From positions 155,332 to 219,331 of the forward strand of contig CALIMJ010000008.1 of NCBI GenBank assembly GCA_938028835.1: a stretch of 64,000 nucleotides of DNA. The letters are read 5' to 3'. Below the pieces are notes generated by a model. That model searched no databases. It was not told where the DNA came from and saw only the letters and a program-made list of their open reading frames with translations. The DNA is from an uncultured bacterium (GTDB lineage: Bacteria; Sysuimicrobiota; Sysuimicrobiia; Sysuimicrobiales; Sysuimicrobiaceae). Made by a program: the position numbers and the translations under genes. Below are positions 1 to 7,996 of this stretch, one piece after another (within the stretch, counting starts at the first letter, position 1; each line of letters opens with the position of its first letter).

Positions 1-371
1 GAAAGCCCGACTCCCTCCGGGTGGAGATCCGGGTGGAGGGGGATCTCACGGAGCTCACACCCTTCACCCGCAAGCACCTTTTCCGGATCGCGCAGGAGGC
101 GCTGGCCAACGCCGTCAAGCACGCTCGGGCCTCGGAGGTCTCCGTCCACCTGGCCGCTTCGGGTCAGGCGGTCCGCCTGGTGGTGCGGGACGACGGGCAG
201 GGGTTTGACCCGCAGCGGGTGCCGCGGGGGATGGGGCTGGCGGGGATGCGGGAACGAGCCGCGGCCGTAGGGGCGGCGCTGGAGGTCCGTACGGGGCCGG
301 GACAGGGGACCACGGTGGAGGTCAGCGTTCCGAGGCTGGCATGCGTCAGTCCGCCCCGGTTCGCGTCCTGA
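1..371 (+). CDS. Sensor histidine kinase, C-terminal ATPase domain (cut by window edge)
   Basis: The reading frame is open from the window edge, so the 5' part lies outside. What remains is an HATPase_c domain of the NarX/DesK (HisKA_3) type. An N-box-like stretch, EALANAVKHA, is followed by the G1 box DDGQGFD and a G2 box around GMGLAGMRERAAAVGA. The product would autophosphorylate and pass phosphate to a NarL-type response regulator. The next gene, which overlaps its end by 31 bases, begins with exactly such a receiver domain, so the two were probably a cognate pair. The sensor input cannot be judged because the N-terminus is missing. Confidence 0.85.
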   Translation, partial: KPDSLRVEIRVEGDLTELTPFTRKHLFRIAQEALANAVKHARASEVSVHLAASGQAVRLVVRDDGQGFDPQRVPRGMGLAGMRERAAAVGAALEVRTGPGQGTTVEVSVPRLACVSPPRFAS

Positions 372-724
372 TCGCGGACGACCACGAGCTGGTCCGCCGC
401 GGGCTCGCCATGCTCCTGGAAACGGAGGCGGGCATCCAGGTGGTGGGGGAAGCCCGGACCGGCTCGGAGGCGGTGGCGGCCGTCCTCCGGGACCGCCCGG
501 ACGTCCTCCTGGCGGACCTGAAGATGCCGGAGCTGGACGGACTCGGGGTCCTGAAGGCGGTGAAGGCCCGGGCGCCCGGGACCCGGGTGGTGCTGCTCAC
601 GGGGCTGGAGGTGGACGAGGCTATCCTGGAAGCCGTCTACCAGGGCGCGGACGGCTTCCTGTTCAAGGACGTGCCACCTGCGGAGCTGTGCAGGGCCATC
701 CGCGTGATCGCAGCGCGGAGATGA
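341..724 (+). CDS. NarL/FixJ-family response regulator reduced to its receiver domain
   Basis: This 127-residue protein is a complete CheY-like receiver: acidic pocket IADDHE near residues 10-15, phospho-acceptor Asp in LLADLKMPELDG, the conserved Thr in LLTG, and the Lys in LFKDVPP. It stops after AIRVIAARR, exactly where NarL-type regulators lead into the linker and LuxR-type DNA-binding helix-turn-helix, which is absent. Its stop codon overlaps the first in-frame ATG of a truncated fructose-bisphosphatase. I infer that the output domain was lost at a deletion or misassembly join and that this is not a natural single-domain regulator. As it stands it could not bind DNA. Confidence 0.8.
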   Translation: MRQSAPVRVLIADDHELVRRGLAMLLETEAGIQVVGEARTGSEAVAAVLRDRPDVLLADLKMPELDGLGVLKAVKARAPGTRVVLLTGLEVDEAILEAVYQGADGFLFKDVPPAELCRAIRVIAARR

Positions 725-1518
725 CTTTCGAGGAGCGGCCCAGCGAGTCCATCATGGTCTGGGCGGCGGACAAGACGGAGCCGGGTGCCTTCAACCTGCC
801 CCTGTACCTGGCGTTCGCGGACCCCATGGATGGGTCCGGCCTGCTCCTGTCCCGGGACCTCCACGCGGGCTTCCGGTTCGTGGTCATGGACGTGGATCAC
901 ACGGAAGGGGACCGGGTGATCAGCCTGGACGTGCCGGAGCGCCTGTACGACCTTGCCGCCCTCCTGCGGGACACCCACCGGTTCGTGGTGGAGTCCATCT
1001 GGTCGAGGACGTACCCTGGGGACCAGGCGGTGGCCGTGAGCACTACCCGCCTGCGCAACATCGCGGGGCGCTACGTGGGTAAGGACGACCCGGTGGCCGT
1101 CGTGCGGGTCCAGAACCGGTTCCCCGCTACGGAGGAGTTCGGCCCGCCCTTCGCCCTGGGGCAGTTCGTGGCGCGGGACACCCGGGGGGGCCACAATCTG
1201 CCGCTGATGCCGGTACCCGTGAACACGCCGGCTTCCACGTACTTCTGTTGCCCCATGGTTTCCGCCCTGGGCTTTTCCCTCCGCGAGGGCCGGCTGAGCC
1301 AGCCCGTGGACCTCTTCAGTGACCCCTTCTGGAGCGCGGTGCGGGACCGGGTGGCGGAGAAGGCCATGGAGATGCGCAAGCAGGGGTTTTTCGGCCCCGC
1401 CATGCTTCCCTACGCTGAGCTGGAGTACGGAGGGATCGTGGCGCGGATGGAACGGCTGGAGCGCGAGTTCACCGTGCGGGAGCCGGAGCGCGTGGCTTCC
1501 CCGTCGCCCGGACGTTAG
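721..1518 (+). CDS. Class V fructose-1,6-bisphosphate aldolase/phosphatase, N-terminus missing
   Basis: The encoded 265 residues match the C-terminal two thirds of the bifunctional FBP aldolase/phosphatase family of archaea and deep-branching bacteria, a gluconeogenic enzyme. Recognisable blocks are ADKTEPGAFNLPLY, the AGRYVGKDDPV segment that carries the Schiff-base Lys and metal-binding Asp pair in this family, and a C-terminal block ending PYAELEY. Family members are about 360-400 residues. The first ~130 residues, with the N-terminal metal-binding Asp and His ligands, are missing. Family-like sequence (AEM before TFEERPSES) continues a few codons upstream of the ATG, up to the join with the response regulator. 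A working enzyme is unlikely. The neighbour rpe also acts on sugar phosphates. Confidence 0.82.
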   Translation: MTFEERPSESIMVWAADKTEPGAFNLPLYLAFADPMDGSGLLLSRDLHAGFRFVVMDVDHTEGDRVISLDVPERLYDLAALLRDTHRFVVESIWSRTYPGDQAVAVSTTRLRNIAGRYVGKDDPVAVVRVQNRFPATEEFGPPFALGQFVARDTRGGHNLPLMPVPVNTPASTYFCCPMVSALGFSLREGRLSQPVDLFSDPFWSAVRDRVAEKAMEMRKQGFFGPAMLPYAELEYGGIVARMERLEREFTVREPERVASPSPGR

Positions 1519-1521
1519 GAA

Positions 1522-1586
1522 AGGCCCGTCCCGGTCCTGTCTCCTTCCGGACCCAGGGAGCCCTACCTCGGGGCCGGGACGGGCCT
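1522..1586. other. Long inverted repeat with nested hairpins before rpe
   Basis: Two perfectly complementary 13-base arms, AGGCCCGTCCCGG at 1522-1534 and CCGGGACGGGCCT at 1574-1586, enclose two smaller hairpins (GGTCC/GGACC at 1533-1553 and AGGG/CCCT at 1555-1564). The transcript could fold into a branched structure just ahead of the rpe start. There is no U-run, so a classical intrinsic terminator is unlikely. It may protect, attenuate or regulate the message, or be a simple stem between genes. Confidence 0.5.
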
Positions 1587-1599
1587 CCGAGAGTGCCGC

Positions 1600-2307
1600 G
1601 TGGAGGATGGCGTGAAGATCGCAGCCAGCATCCTGGCAGCGGACTTGGGCCGGCTGGTGGAGGAGATCCGGGCCGCCGAGCAGGGCGGGGTGGATCGCGT
1701 CCACGTGGACGTGATGGACGGCAGGTTCGTCCCCAACCTCACCTTCGGCCCGGTACTAGTCGAAGCGGTCCGGCGCGCCACCCGCTTGCCTGTGGACGTA
1801 CACCTGATGGTGGTGGAGCCCGAGCGGCTGCTGGAAGATTTCGCGCGCGCGGGAGCAGATCGGATCAGCGTGCACGTGGAAGCGACCCCGCACCTGCACC
1901 GGACCCTCCGCACCATCCGGGCCCTCGGTGCGTCCCCTTCCGCAGCCCTCAACCCGGCGACCCCGCCGGAGATGGTGGAGTGGGTGCTCCGAGAACTCGA
2001 CTCCGTCCTCGTCATGACGGTAAACCCGGGTTTCAGCGGCCAGGAGTTCATCCCTGACGTCCTGCCGAAGGTCCGGTGGCTGCGGGAACGGATCCTGTCC
2101 CGGGGGCTTTCCGTGGAGATCGAGGTGGACGGCGGAATCAACGAGGCCACCGCGCCGCTGACGGTGCGCGCGGGGGCTACGGTGGTGGCGGCGTCAGCGG
2201 TCTTCCGATCCCCGGACGGCGCCACGAGGGCGGTGTCCCGCCTCCGTGAGGCCCTCCGCCTCGGGGCACAGGCGGCTGCCGAGCCGCTCCCCGCCCCCGG
2301 CGCCTAG
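1600..2307 (+). CDS. rpe: Ribulose-phosphate 3-epimerase
   Basis: This TIM-barrel enzyme interconverts ribulose-5-phosphate and xylulose-5-phosphate in the pentose phosphate (or Calvin) pathway in the cytoplasm. Family signatures are all present: HVDVMDGRFVPNLTFGP with catalytic and metal ligands, VDVHLMV, the MTVNPGFSGQEF phosphate-loop region, and EVDGGIN. The length of 235 residues is normal, with a ~15-residue Ala/Pro-rich tail. The start is GTG at 1600; an internal GTG at 1612 directly before KIAASILAADLG is an equally good alternative. It follows the truncated fructose-bisphosphatase on the same strand, suggesting an original sugar-phosphate operon. No RuBisCO or phosphoribulokinase is in the window, so a Calvin-cycle role is not supported. 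Confidence 0.95.
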   Translation: MEDGVKIAASILAADLGRLVEEIRAAEQGGVDRVHVDVMDGRFVPNLTFGPVLVEAVRRATRLPVDVHLMVVEPERLLEDFARAGADRISVHVEATPHLHRTLRTIRALGASPSAALNPATPPEMVEWVLRELDSVLVMTVNPGFSGQEFIPDVLPKVRWLRERILSRGLSVEIEVDGGINEATAPLTVRAGATVVAASAVFRSPDGATRAVSRLREALRLGAQAAAEPLPAPGA

Positions 2308-2576
2308 GACGTACGGGCTCGAAGGGCCTCCTGGAGGAGCGTGCGGATTTCCCGCAGATCCTCGCGCAGTTCGCTCAAGCGGGCGTCCACCTGGGCGAAA
2401 CGGGCGTTCATGTCGGCCCGGAGGTCGTCGATGCGGCGGTGGACGTCGTCGAATCGACCGTTGACGTCGTCGAACCGGCGGCGGACGTCATCGAACCGGC
2501 GGTTGTTGTACAGGATCCCGGCGAGGACCGCCAGGATCACGGTCACCACGATGGTGGCCACCTGCTCCCACGCCAC
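2304..2576 (-). CDS. Small membrane-anchored coiled-coil protein
   Basis: This is a 90-residue protein with one N-terminal membrane segment (VATIVVTVILAVLAGILY), then charged heptads that repeat RRFDDVR / RRFDDVN / GRFDDVH / RRIDDLR and continue as a helical tail. This pattern predicts a parallel coiled coil anchored by its N-terminus, as in many small bacterial proteins of unknown role. The start is a GTG at 2576. It converges on rpe, overlapping its stop by four bases. No catalytic motif is visible and no function can be assigned. Confidence 0.7.
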   Translation of the reverse strand: MAWEQVATIVVTVILAVLAGILYNNRRFDDVRRRFDDVNGRFDDVHRRIDDLRADMNARFAQVDARLSELREDLREIRTLLQEALRARTS

Positions 2577-2701
2577 GGGGCCAGGATAGCGCAGCTGCGT
2601 TCTGGCCGGCGACTTAGAGCCGGGGCACCGGTCCGCGGTGGCGGCCCCGCGGCTTGCTCTCCAGGATCCGTGGCAAGTGGCAGGCGGCTGCTGTCGCCGC
2701 C

Positions 2702-2707
2702 TACACT
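2702..2707 (+). promoter_or_regulatory. -10 hexamer of ligD, leaderless spacing
   Basis: TACACT ends six bases before the GTG at 2714, which places the predicted transcription start on the start codon itself. No convincing -35 or Shine-Dalgarno sequence accompanies it. The same arrangement recurs before other genes of the window. Confidence 0.5.
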
Positions 2708-2713
2708 GGATCC

Positions 2714-5257
2714 GTGGAGCAGCGGGGGGCGAGCGGGAAGCTCGAGCCGTACCGCCGGAAGCGTCGCTTCGACCGGACCCCGGAGCCCGAGGGAGCCGCG
2801 GCGGGGCCCTCCCGCCGCCTGCGGTTCGTGGTGCAGGAGCACCACGCGCGCACGGCGCACTGGGACTTCCGCCTGGAGATGGAAGGGGTCCTGCGGTCGT
2901 GGGCGGTGCCCAAGGGCCCTTCCCTGGATCCCGCGGTGAAGCGGCTCGCGGTGCTGGTGGAAGACCACCCCCTGGAGTACGCGGAGTTCGAGGGCGTGAT
3001 CCCGCCGGGGAACTACGGGGCGGGTACGGTGATGGTGTGGGACCGCGGCACCTACGAATGTCGGGAGGGGGACCCCGCCGAGGCGTTCCGCAAGGGCAAG
3101 CTCACCCTGGTGCTGCACGGGCAAAACCTGCGGGGCGAGTTCCACTTGGTCCGCACCCGGCGCCACGGGGGAAGGGACTGGCTGCTGTTCAAGGGTAAGG
3201 ACGCGTACGCAGTCCCGGGCTACCAGCCGTCCGGCACGCGGTCGGTGCTCAGCGGCCGGACGGTGGCGGAGATCCGCCGCGGGGAGCCTGGGCCCGAGGA
3301 TCCGCCGGAGGATCCGTTCCCCCAGCCGTTCCCACCCATGCTGGCGGGAAGCGCGCCAAAGCCCTTCGACGACCCCGCGTGGTACTTCGAGCCCAAGTGG
3401 GACGGGGTTCGGGCGCTGGCCTTTGTCCGCCCGGGTGCGGGCCGCTCCGGAGTACAGCTGCTGAACCGGTCGCTCAGACCTGTGGGGGACCGGTACCCGG
3501 AGCTGGTGGAGGCTCTGTCACGGCTTCCCCCGTGCGTGCTGGACGGCGAGGTGATCGCACCGGACGAGCGGGGACGCCCGGACTTCGCGCGGCTGCAGCA
3601 GCGGATGCACCTGACGGACCCCGAGGAGGTCCGACGGGCCGCGCGGGAGATCCCCGTCCGGTACGTGGTGTTCGACGTGCTGTACTGGGCTGGCCGGGAC
3701 CTGCGGCCCAGGCCTTTCGAGGAGCGGCGCCGGGTCCTGGAGGGGATCCCTCTGGAGCCGCCCCTACTGCGGAGCGACGTGGTGCGCGGGGAGGGCCGGG
3801 CCCTGTTCGCCGCGGTGCGGGGCCACGGGCTGGAGGGTGTGGTGGCCAAGCGCGCGGACTCCCCTTACCTTCCGGGTGTCCGCAGCGACCGCTGGCTGAA
3901 GGTGAAGGCCCGGCAGACCGAGGAGGCTGTGGTGGTGGGGTTCACCCGCGGCCGCGGCCACCGGGAGACCAGCTTCGGGGCGCTGGTGCTGGCGCAGAGG
4001 GCCTTCCCGGGACAGCTGGTGCACGTGGGACAGGTGGGAGGCGGGTTCAGCGATGGTGAGGTGCGTCGCCTGCGGGCGCTGCTGGAACCGCTGAGGGTTC
4101 AGGACTGCCCCCTGTCACCTCGCCCGGAGGTCCCGCAGCCGGTGCAGTGGGTGCGGCCCGAGCTGGTGGTGGAGGTGGAGCACGCCGGCCGCACCCCCGA
4201 CGGGAAGCTACGGTTTCCGGTGTTCGTGCGGCTCCGGCCGGACCGGACCGCGGGGGACGTGCAGCTCCCGGAGGCGTCGCTGCCCTTCGCGTTCACGAAC
4301 CTCGACAAGGTGTACTTCCCCGAGGCGGGACTCACCAAAGGGGACGTGGTGGCCTACTATCGGGCGGTGGCGCCGTGGATCCTTCCGCACCTGCAGGATC
4401 GCCCCCTGACCCTGCGCCGCTTTCCCGAGGGGATCTCGGGACCGGACTTCTTCCAGAAGGACCTGCCGGACGCGCCGCCCTTCGTGCGCACGGTGCGCCT
4501 GTGGTCCGAGCAGGGGGACCGGGACGTGACGGCGGTAGTGGGCGGGGACGAGGCCACCTTGCTGTGGCTGGTGCAGATGGGCTGCATCGAGCTGCACGCG
4601 TGGTTCTCCCGCACCACCCCGATCCCCGGCCTGCCGGCGTCCGCCGAGTTCTCCGGGTCAGAGGAAGCGCTGGAGCTCAGCGTCCTCAACTACCCGGACT
4701 TCGTGGTGTTCGACCTGGACCCGTTCCTCCTGCCCGAAGGAGAAGGGCTGCGCCGCCGCGGGCGCGAGTACGACCCCGACTACTCCCGCCGCGGGTTCGA
4801 AGCGGCCCGGCAGGCGGCGTTGTGGCTGGAGGAGGCGCTGTCGGGTCTCGGCCTGCGGGCCTTCGTGAAGACGTCCGGCAAGACGGGTCTGCACGTGTTC
4901 GTACCCGTCCGCCGCACGTACACGTACCGCGAGACCCACGCCTTCGCCAAGACCGTGTGCGGGTGGTTGAGCCAGCGACACCCGGACGTGCTCACGGTGG
5001 CGTGGCGGGTCCGGGACCGGGTGGGCAAGGTGTTCCTGGACTACAACCAGAACGTCCGGGGGAAGACCCTGGCGGTGGCCTACAGCCTGCGACCGACGCC
5101 GCAGGCCACGGTGAGCGTACCGGTGACCTGGGACGAGCTGCGGACGGGGTTCGATCCCCTTCAGTGGAACGCCAGAACGGTGCCGGAACGGTTGCGGCTG
5201 CAAGGGGACCCATGGCGGGACATCCTCGCTTACCCGCAGCAGCTGCCCGGCAGCTAG
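2714..5257 (+). CDS. ligD: Multifunctional ATP-dependent DNA ligase D (PE-LIG-POL)
   Basis: This 847-residue non-homologous end-joining enzyme has Pseudomonas-type domain order. Residues ~35-150 are the 3'-phosphoesterase (HHARTAHWDFRLE carries the metal ligands). Residues ~215-510 are the ligase with the adenylated Lys near 228 in EPKWDG, plus DGEV, EGVVAKR and WLKVK motifs. Residues ~525-845 are the AEP-type polymerase with catalytic FDLDPF (Asp 667 and 669). Start GTG 2714 is preferred over an upstream ATG at 2654: it follows a -10 hexamer, and the protein then begins with the usual LEPYRRKRRFDRTPEP. Ku, its normal partner, is not in the window. The last 46 bases overlap the next gene. Confidence 0.96.
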   Translation: MEQRGASGKLEPYRRKRRFDRTPEPEGAAAGPSRRLRFVVQEHHARTAHWDFRLEMEGVLRSWAVPKGPSLDPAVKRLAVLVEDHPLEYAEFEGVIPPGNYGAGTVMVWDRGTYECREGDPAEAFRKGKLTLVLHGQNLRGEFHLVRTRRHGGRDWLLFKGKDAYAVPGYQPSGTRSVLSGRTVAEIRRGEPGPEDPPEDPFPQPFPPMLAGSAPKPFDDPAWYFEPKWDGVRALAFVRPGAGRSGVQLLNRSLRPVGDRYPELVEALSRLPPCVLDGEVIAPDERGRPDFARLQQRMHLTDPEEVRRAAREIPVRYVVFDVLYWAGRDLRPRPFEERRRVLEGIPLEPPLLRSDVVRGEGRALFAAVRGHGLEGVVAKRADSPYLPGVRSDRWLKVKARQTEEAVVVGFTRGRGHRETSFGALVLAQRAFPGQLVHVGQVGGGFSDGEVRRLRALLEPLRVQDCPLSPRPEVPQPVQWVRPELVVEVEHAGRTPDGKLRFPVFVRLRPDRTAGDVQLPEASLPFAFTNLDKVYFPEAGLTKGDVVAYYRAVAPWILPHLQDRPLTLRRFPEGISGPDFFQKDLPDAPPFVRTVRLWSEQGDRDVTAVVGGDEATLLWLVQMGCIELHAWFSRTTPIPGLPASAEFSGSEEALELSVLNYPDFVVFDLDPFLLPEGEGLRRRGREYDPDYSRRGFEAARQAALWLEEALSGLGLRAFVKTSGKTGLHVFVPVRRTYTYRETHAFAKTVCGWLSQRHPDVLTVAWRVRDRVGKVFLDYNQNVRGKTLAVAYSLRPTPQATVSVPVTWDELRTGFDPLQWNARTVPERLRLQGDPWRDILAYPQQLPGS

Positions 5258-7269
5258 CGGCGCTGGCCACTGCAGCGCTGCTGAGCATGGGCACCCCTGC
5301 CTGGGCGGCCGTCCAGGTGCCAGAGCCGTTGCAGCCCGGCTGCGCGGCACCCGAGGCGTTGCGGAAACTCGCGACGACGCCGGGCTCTGACGGCGTGCGG
5401 GCCGCCCTCCGGCTGGGTCTGTGCTTGATGGAGGACCGTCGCTTCCGGGAGGCGATGGCGCTGCTGGACCGCGGCTCCAGCCACCCCACGCTGGCACCCT
5501 ACAGTCTCGTGTGGGCTGGACAGGCGGCGCTGGCAGCGGGGGACTTGGAAGGCGCCCTCCGGCGCCTGGAACGAGCCGTGCAGGCAGGTCTCCCACCGCC
5601 GGCGCGCGGCCGCGGGTACCTTCTCCTGTCCGACGCTTCCCTGCGGCTCGGGGACGCTGCGGCGGCGCAGCGGTACGCCCACCTCGCCCTGCGCCACGCC
5701 CCGGACGACGAGGCACGGGCAGCGGCCTGGAGGCTTCTCGGGCGCGCTTCGGAGGCAGCGGGCCACCAGCAGGAGGCGCGGTGGCGCTACAGCGTGGCGT
5801 GGTGGGGCTTCCCAGGAACAGCGGCGTCCCGCGAGGCGGAGACCGACCTCCGGAGGCTGATGGGGCAGCTGCCGGTACCGCCTGCCGGGGCGCGGGCGGA
5901 GCGGGCGCGCAGGCTGGGGGATCCACAGGCCGCGCTGGAGGAATGGCGGGCGGCTTTGAGTCAGGGCCTGCCAGGTGCCCTGGAGGCGGAGGCATGGCTG
6001 CGGGTGGGTGTGCTGGCGGGCGGCACCGAGGGGCTGGCGGCTTTGCGCCGCTCGGCGGCCCACCCCGCGCATCGGGAGCAGGCGCGGTACTGGACCGGGG
6101 TGGTGCTGGTCCGCCTCGGCCGGCACTCCGAAGCCGCCCGCGTGTGGCAGGGCCTGGTGCGCGACTCGCCCCGAAGCCCGTGGGCTGCTCGGGCCCTTGC
6201 GGGTCTGGCGCAACGCGCGCAAGGCCGCGGGCGGCTCGCTGAGGCAGACCGGTACTGGGCGGAGTTGGCTCGCAGGTTCCCTTCCACCGCTTTGGCCGGC
6301 CGGGCGCGGTGGGAGCGTGGGTGGCTGCGCTACCGCCAGCGGCAGTACCGCAGCGCGGAGCGGTTGTGGAGGGAGGCGGCTACAGACGACCCGGGAAGTC
6401 CGTGGGCTGCGGGCAGCCTGTACTGGGCCGCGGTCAGTCGCGCCCGCCAGGGGTTGGATAGCCGCGCCCTGCTGAAGGAGGTGGCGAAGCGCTACCCGCA
6501 CTCGTACTACGGCCAGCGAGCCCGCAAGCGTCTGGGCCTCGCGTTTCCACCGCCACCGGCGGAGGGCGGGCAGATGGTGATTCCGGCCGAGCGGTTCGCG
6601 CCCGCGCCGGTGGAGCTGGCCGCCCTCGGACGGTACCGGGAAGCAGCGGAGGCGGCCGAGGAGGCCCTGAGGTCCGCCCAATCCCGCTCCCTGCGGGCGC
6701 TGGCGGCGTGGGCCCGGGCCGCGGACGGGGACCTCGCGGGCAGCGTGGCCACCGCGGAGGCCTCCGCGGCTCCGTGGCGGCCTGAAGCCGGCGGCACCGA
6801 CGCGGAGCTGTGGAAGCTGGCTTACCCCCTGGCTCACCGCGAAATCGTGCGGCGGTGGTCAGCGATCCACGGTGTGGATCCCCTGCTGGTGCTGGCGGTA
6901 ATGCGGGAGGAGAGCCGGTTCCGCACCGACGCCGTCTCGCCCGCGGGGGCGGTGGGGCTGATGCAGCTCCTGCCGTCCACCGCACGCGGCATCGACCCCG
7001 CGATCCGGCCGGACGTCCTCACGGACCCGGAGGCCAACGTCCGGCTCGGCACCGCCTACCTGGCGGGACGCCTGCGGGAGTTCCGCGGGGACGTGGTGAC
7101 CGCGCTGGCCGCCTACAACGCCGGCCCGGGGGCCGCCCGTCGCTTCCTTAGCTTCCGCGGCGCGGACGTGGACGAGTTCGTGGAGGCCATCCCGTACCCC
7201 GAGACTCGCGCGTACGTGAAGCGCGTCCTCGAGTCCTACGGGATCTACCGCTGGCTCTACCAGCGGTAG
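5212..7269 (+). CDS. Soluble lytic murein transglycosylase (SLT, GH23)
   Basis: A 685-residue periplasmic/extracellular cell-wall enzyme that cleaves the MurNAc-GlcNAc bond to a 1,6-anhydro product. The N-terminus has a signal peptide (hydrophobic stretch, cleavage near PAWA-A, residue ~34). Residues ~60-500 form a long array of TPR-like helical hairpins, as in the superhelical U/L domains of Slt. The C-terminal SLT domain has catalytic Glu near 567 in MREESRF, then GAVGLMQLLPSTA and ALAAYNAGPGA. Start ATG 5212 has AGGGGA just upstream and lies inside the ligD 3' end, so the two genes are co-transcribed. The overlap is positional; no functional link to end joining is known to me. Confidence 0.93.
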   Translation: MAGHPRLPAAAARQLAALATAALLSMGTPAWAAVQVPEPLQPGCAAPEALRKLATTPGSDGVRAALRLGLCLMEDRRFREAMALLDRGSSHPTLAPYSLVWAGQAALAAGDLEGALRRLERAVQAGLPPPARGRGYLLLSDASLRLGDAAAAQRYAHLALRHAPDDEARAAAWRLLGRASEAAGHQQEARWRYSVAWWGFPGTAASREAETDLRRLMGQLPVPPAGARAERARRLGDPQAALEEWRAALSQGLPGALEAEAWLRVGVLAGGTEGLAALRRSAAHPAHREQARYWTGVVLVRLGRHSEAARVWQGLVRDSPRSPWAARALAGLAQRAQGRGRLAEADRYWAELARRFPSTALAGRARWERGWLRYRQRQYRSAERLWREAATDDPGSPWAAGSLYWAAVSRARQGLDSRALLKEVAKRYPHSYYGQRARKRLGLAFPPPPAEGGQMVIPAERFAPAPVELAALGRYREAAEAAEEALRSAQSRSLRALAAWARAADGDLAGSVATAEASAAPWRPEAGGTDAELWKLAYPLAHREIVRRWSAIHGVDPLLVLAVMREESRFRTDAVSPAGAVGLMQLLPSTARGIDPAIRPDVLTDPEANVRLGTAYLAGRLREFRGDVVTALAAYNAGPGAARRFLSFRGADVDEFVEAIPYPETRAYVKRVLESYGIYRWLYQR

Positions 7270-7565
7270 ACCTCCACGCCTTCCCGAACGGCTTCTGCCG
7301 TGGTGCAGATCTCCCGAGACTTCCGTGCGAACTCCTCCGGCGTGTAGCAGAGGGGCTGCAGGTCCACGCCCAGCTCCCACAGGTCCAGCACCGCGGCGAC
7401 CCGCTTCCGCCAGGTCAGGCCTTCGAAAGCCTCCGAGACGAGCACGAGGTCGTAGTCGCTGTCCAGCAGCTCGGTCCCCCCAGGATCGCGCGCTCCAGGG
7501 GAAAGCGCTCCGCCACGCGGGCCAGGAACCGCTTAACGCTGAGCGGTCAACGCCGAGGTGACCAT
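7257..7565 (-). pseudogene. Broken minimal nucleotidyltransferase (MNT), partner of the HEPN gene
   Basis: The start ATG at 7565 overlaps the end of the HEPN gene, as in paired HEPN-MNT operons. The first ten codons run into a stop. One base out of frame the sequence continues as KRFLARVAERFPLERAIL, and then a second shift near 7480-7492 leads into GGTELLDSDYDLVLV and an ordinary MNT C-terminus. The intervening LFGSRAR core, which carries the nucleotide-binding GS motif, is missing. The Asp pair of the catalytic DSDYD remains. The second lesion looks like a ~25-base loss between two copies of GCGCGATCCTG, since one copy is left where the normal gene would need two (inference). No full-length protein can be made. 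Confidence 0.75.
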
Positions 7566-7927
7566 TGCTGGACTCGCTCGGCGGCCTCCAGCAGCTGCCG
7601 GGCCTTCCGTAGGTCGTAGTTCTCCGCGGGGATCCCGTTGGCCGCGTCCGGGCAGCGAGAGGTGGCGTACTCCGGGTTCAACAGGCGCAGGTCGCTCATG
7701 ACGTCCTCCGGGACTCCCAGGGTCCTCCCCAGCTCCACGAGGTTGTGCGTCTTGGGAGGGAGCCGGCGCTGCAGCTGCATGATGGCCCGCTTCAGCCACT
7801 TCTCGACAGCCTGGTGACAGGCGAAGGCGGCGCCGAAGTAGAAGCCTGCCTGGCAACTGGCGCGGGCGTACCCCAGGTCCGCGTCCCCCTGAGCGATCCA
7901 TCGCCGCGCCTCCTCCCGCATCCACAC
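7547..7927 (-). CDS. HEPN-domain protein
   Basis: This 126-residue all-helical protein matches the HEPN family by its opening REEARRWIAQGDADLGYA, FACHQAVEKWLKRAI, and a polar RLPPKTHNL segment of the R-x(4-6)-H type linked to RNase activity in toxic HEPNs. HEPN proteins are usually paired with an MNT protein that inactivates them. Here the MNT gene overlaps the HEPN stop but carries two frameshifts, so HEPN may be orphaned, harmless, or silenced otherwise. The start is GTG 7927, preceded by GGGAGG; ATG 7921 is an alternative. Confidence 0.85.
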   Translation of the reverse strand: MWMREEARRWIAQGDADLGYARASCQAGFYFGAAFACHQAVEKWLKRAIMQLQRRLPPKTHNLVELGRTLGVPEDVMSDLRLLNPEYATSRCPDAANGIPAENYDLRKARQLLEAAERVQQWSPRR

Positions 7928-7940
7928 CGCCTCCCAGGGG

Positions 7941-7946
7941 ATTGTA
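7941..7946 (-). promoter_or_regulatory. -10 hexamer of the HEPN gene
   Basis: TACAAT on the minus strand lies 13 bases before the GTG start of the HEPN gene, with the ribosome-binding GGGAGG between them. This gives a very short leader of about seven bases. Confidence 0.4.
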
Positions 7947-7996
7947 ACCGCGCGGGCCCCGCCTTTGACCGTGCCGGGAAACCCGGGCCTGCAGCC

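Noticed and set aside
637..1704. Long antisense open frame over the bisphosphatase remnant
   Set aside because: It has no recognisable domain, and its composition (His, Pro, Arg rich) is that of a complementary-strand shadow of GC-rich coding DNA.
721..2307. Calvin-cycle operon from bisphosphatase and rpe
   Set aside because: No RuBisCO, phosphoribulokinase or CbbR neighbour is seen; both enzymes serve gluconeogenesis and pentose metabolism.
2430..2520. Tandem DNA repeat near 2430-2520
   Set aside because: It is the coding sequence of coiled-coil heptads (FDDV repeats) and not an independent repeat element.
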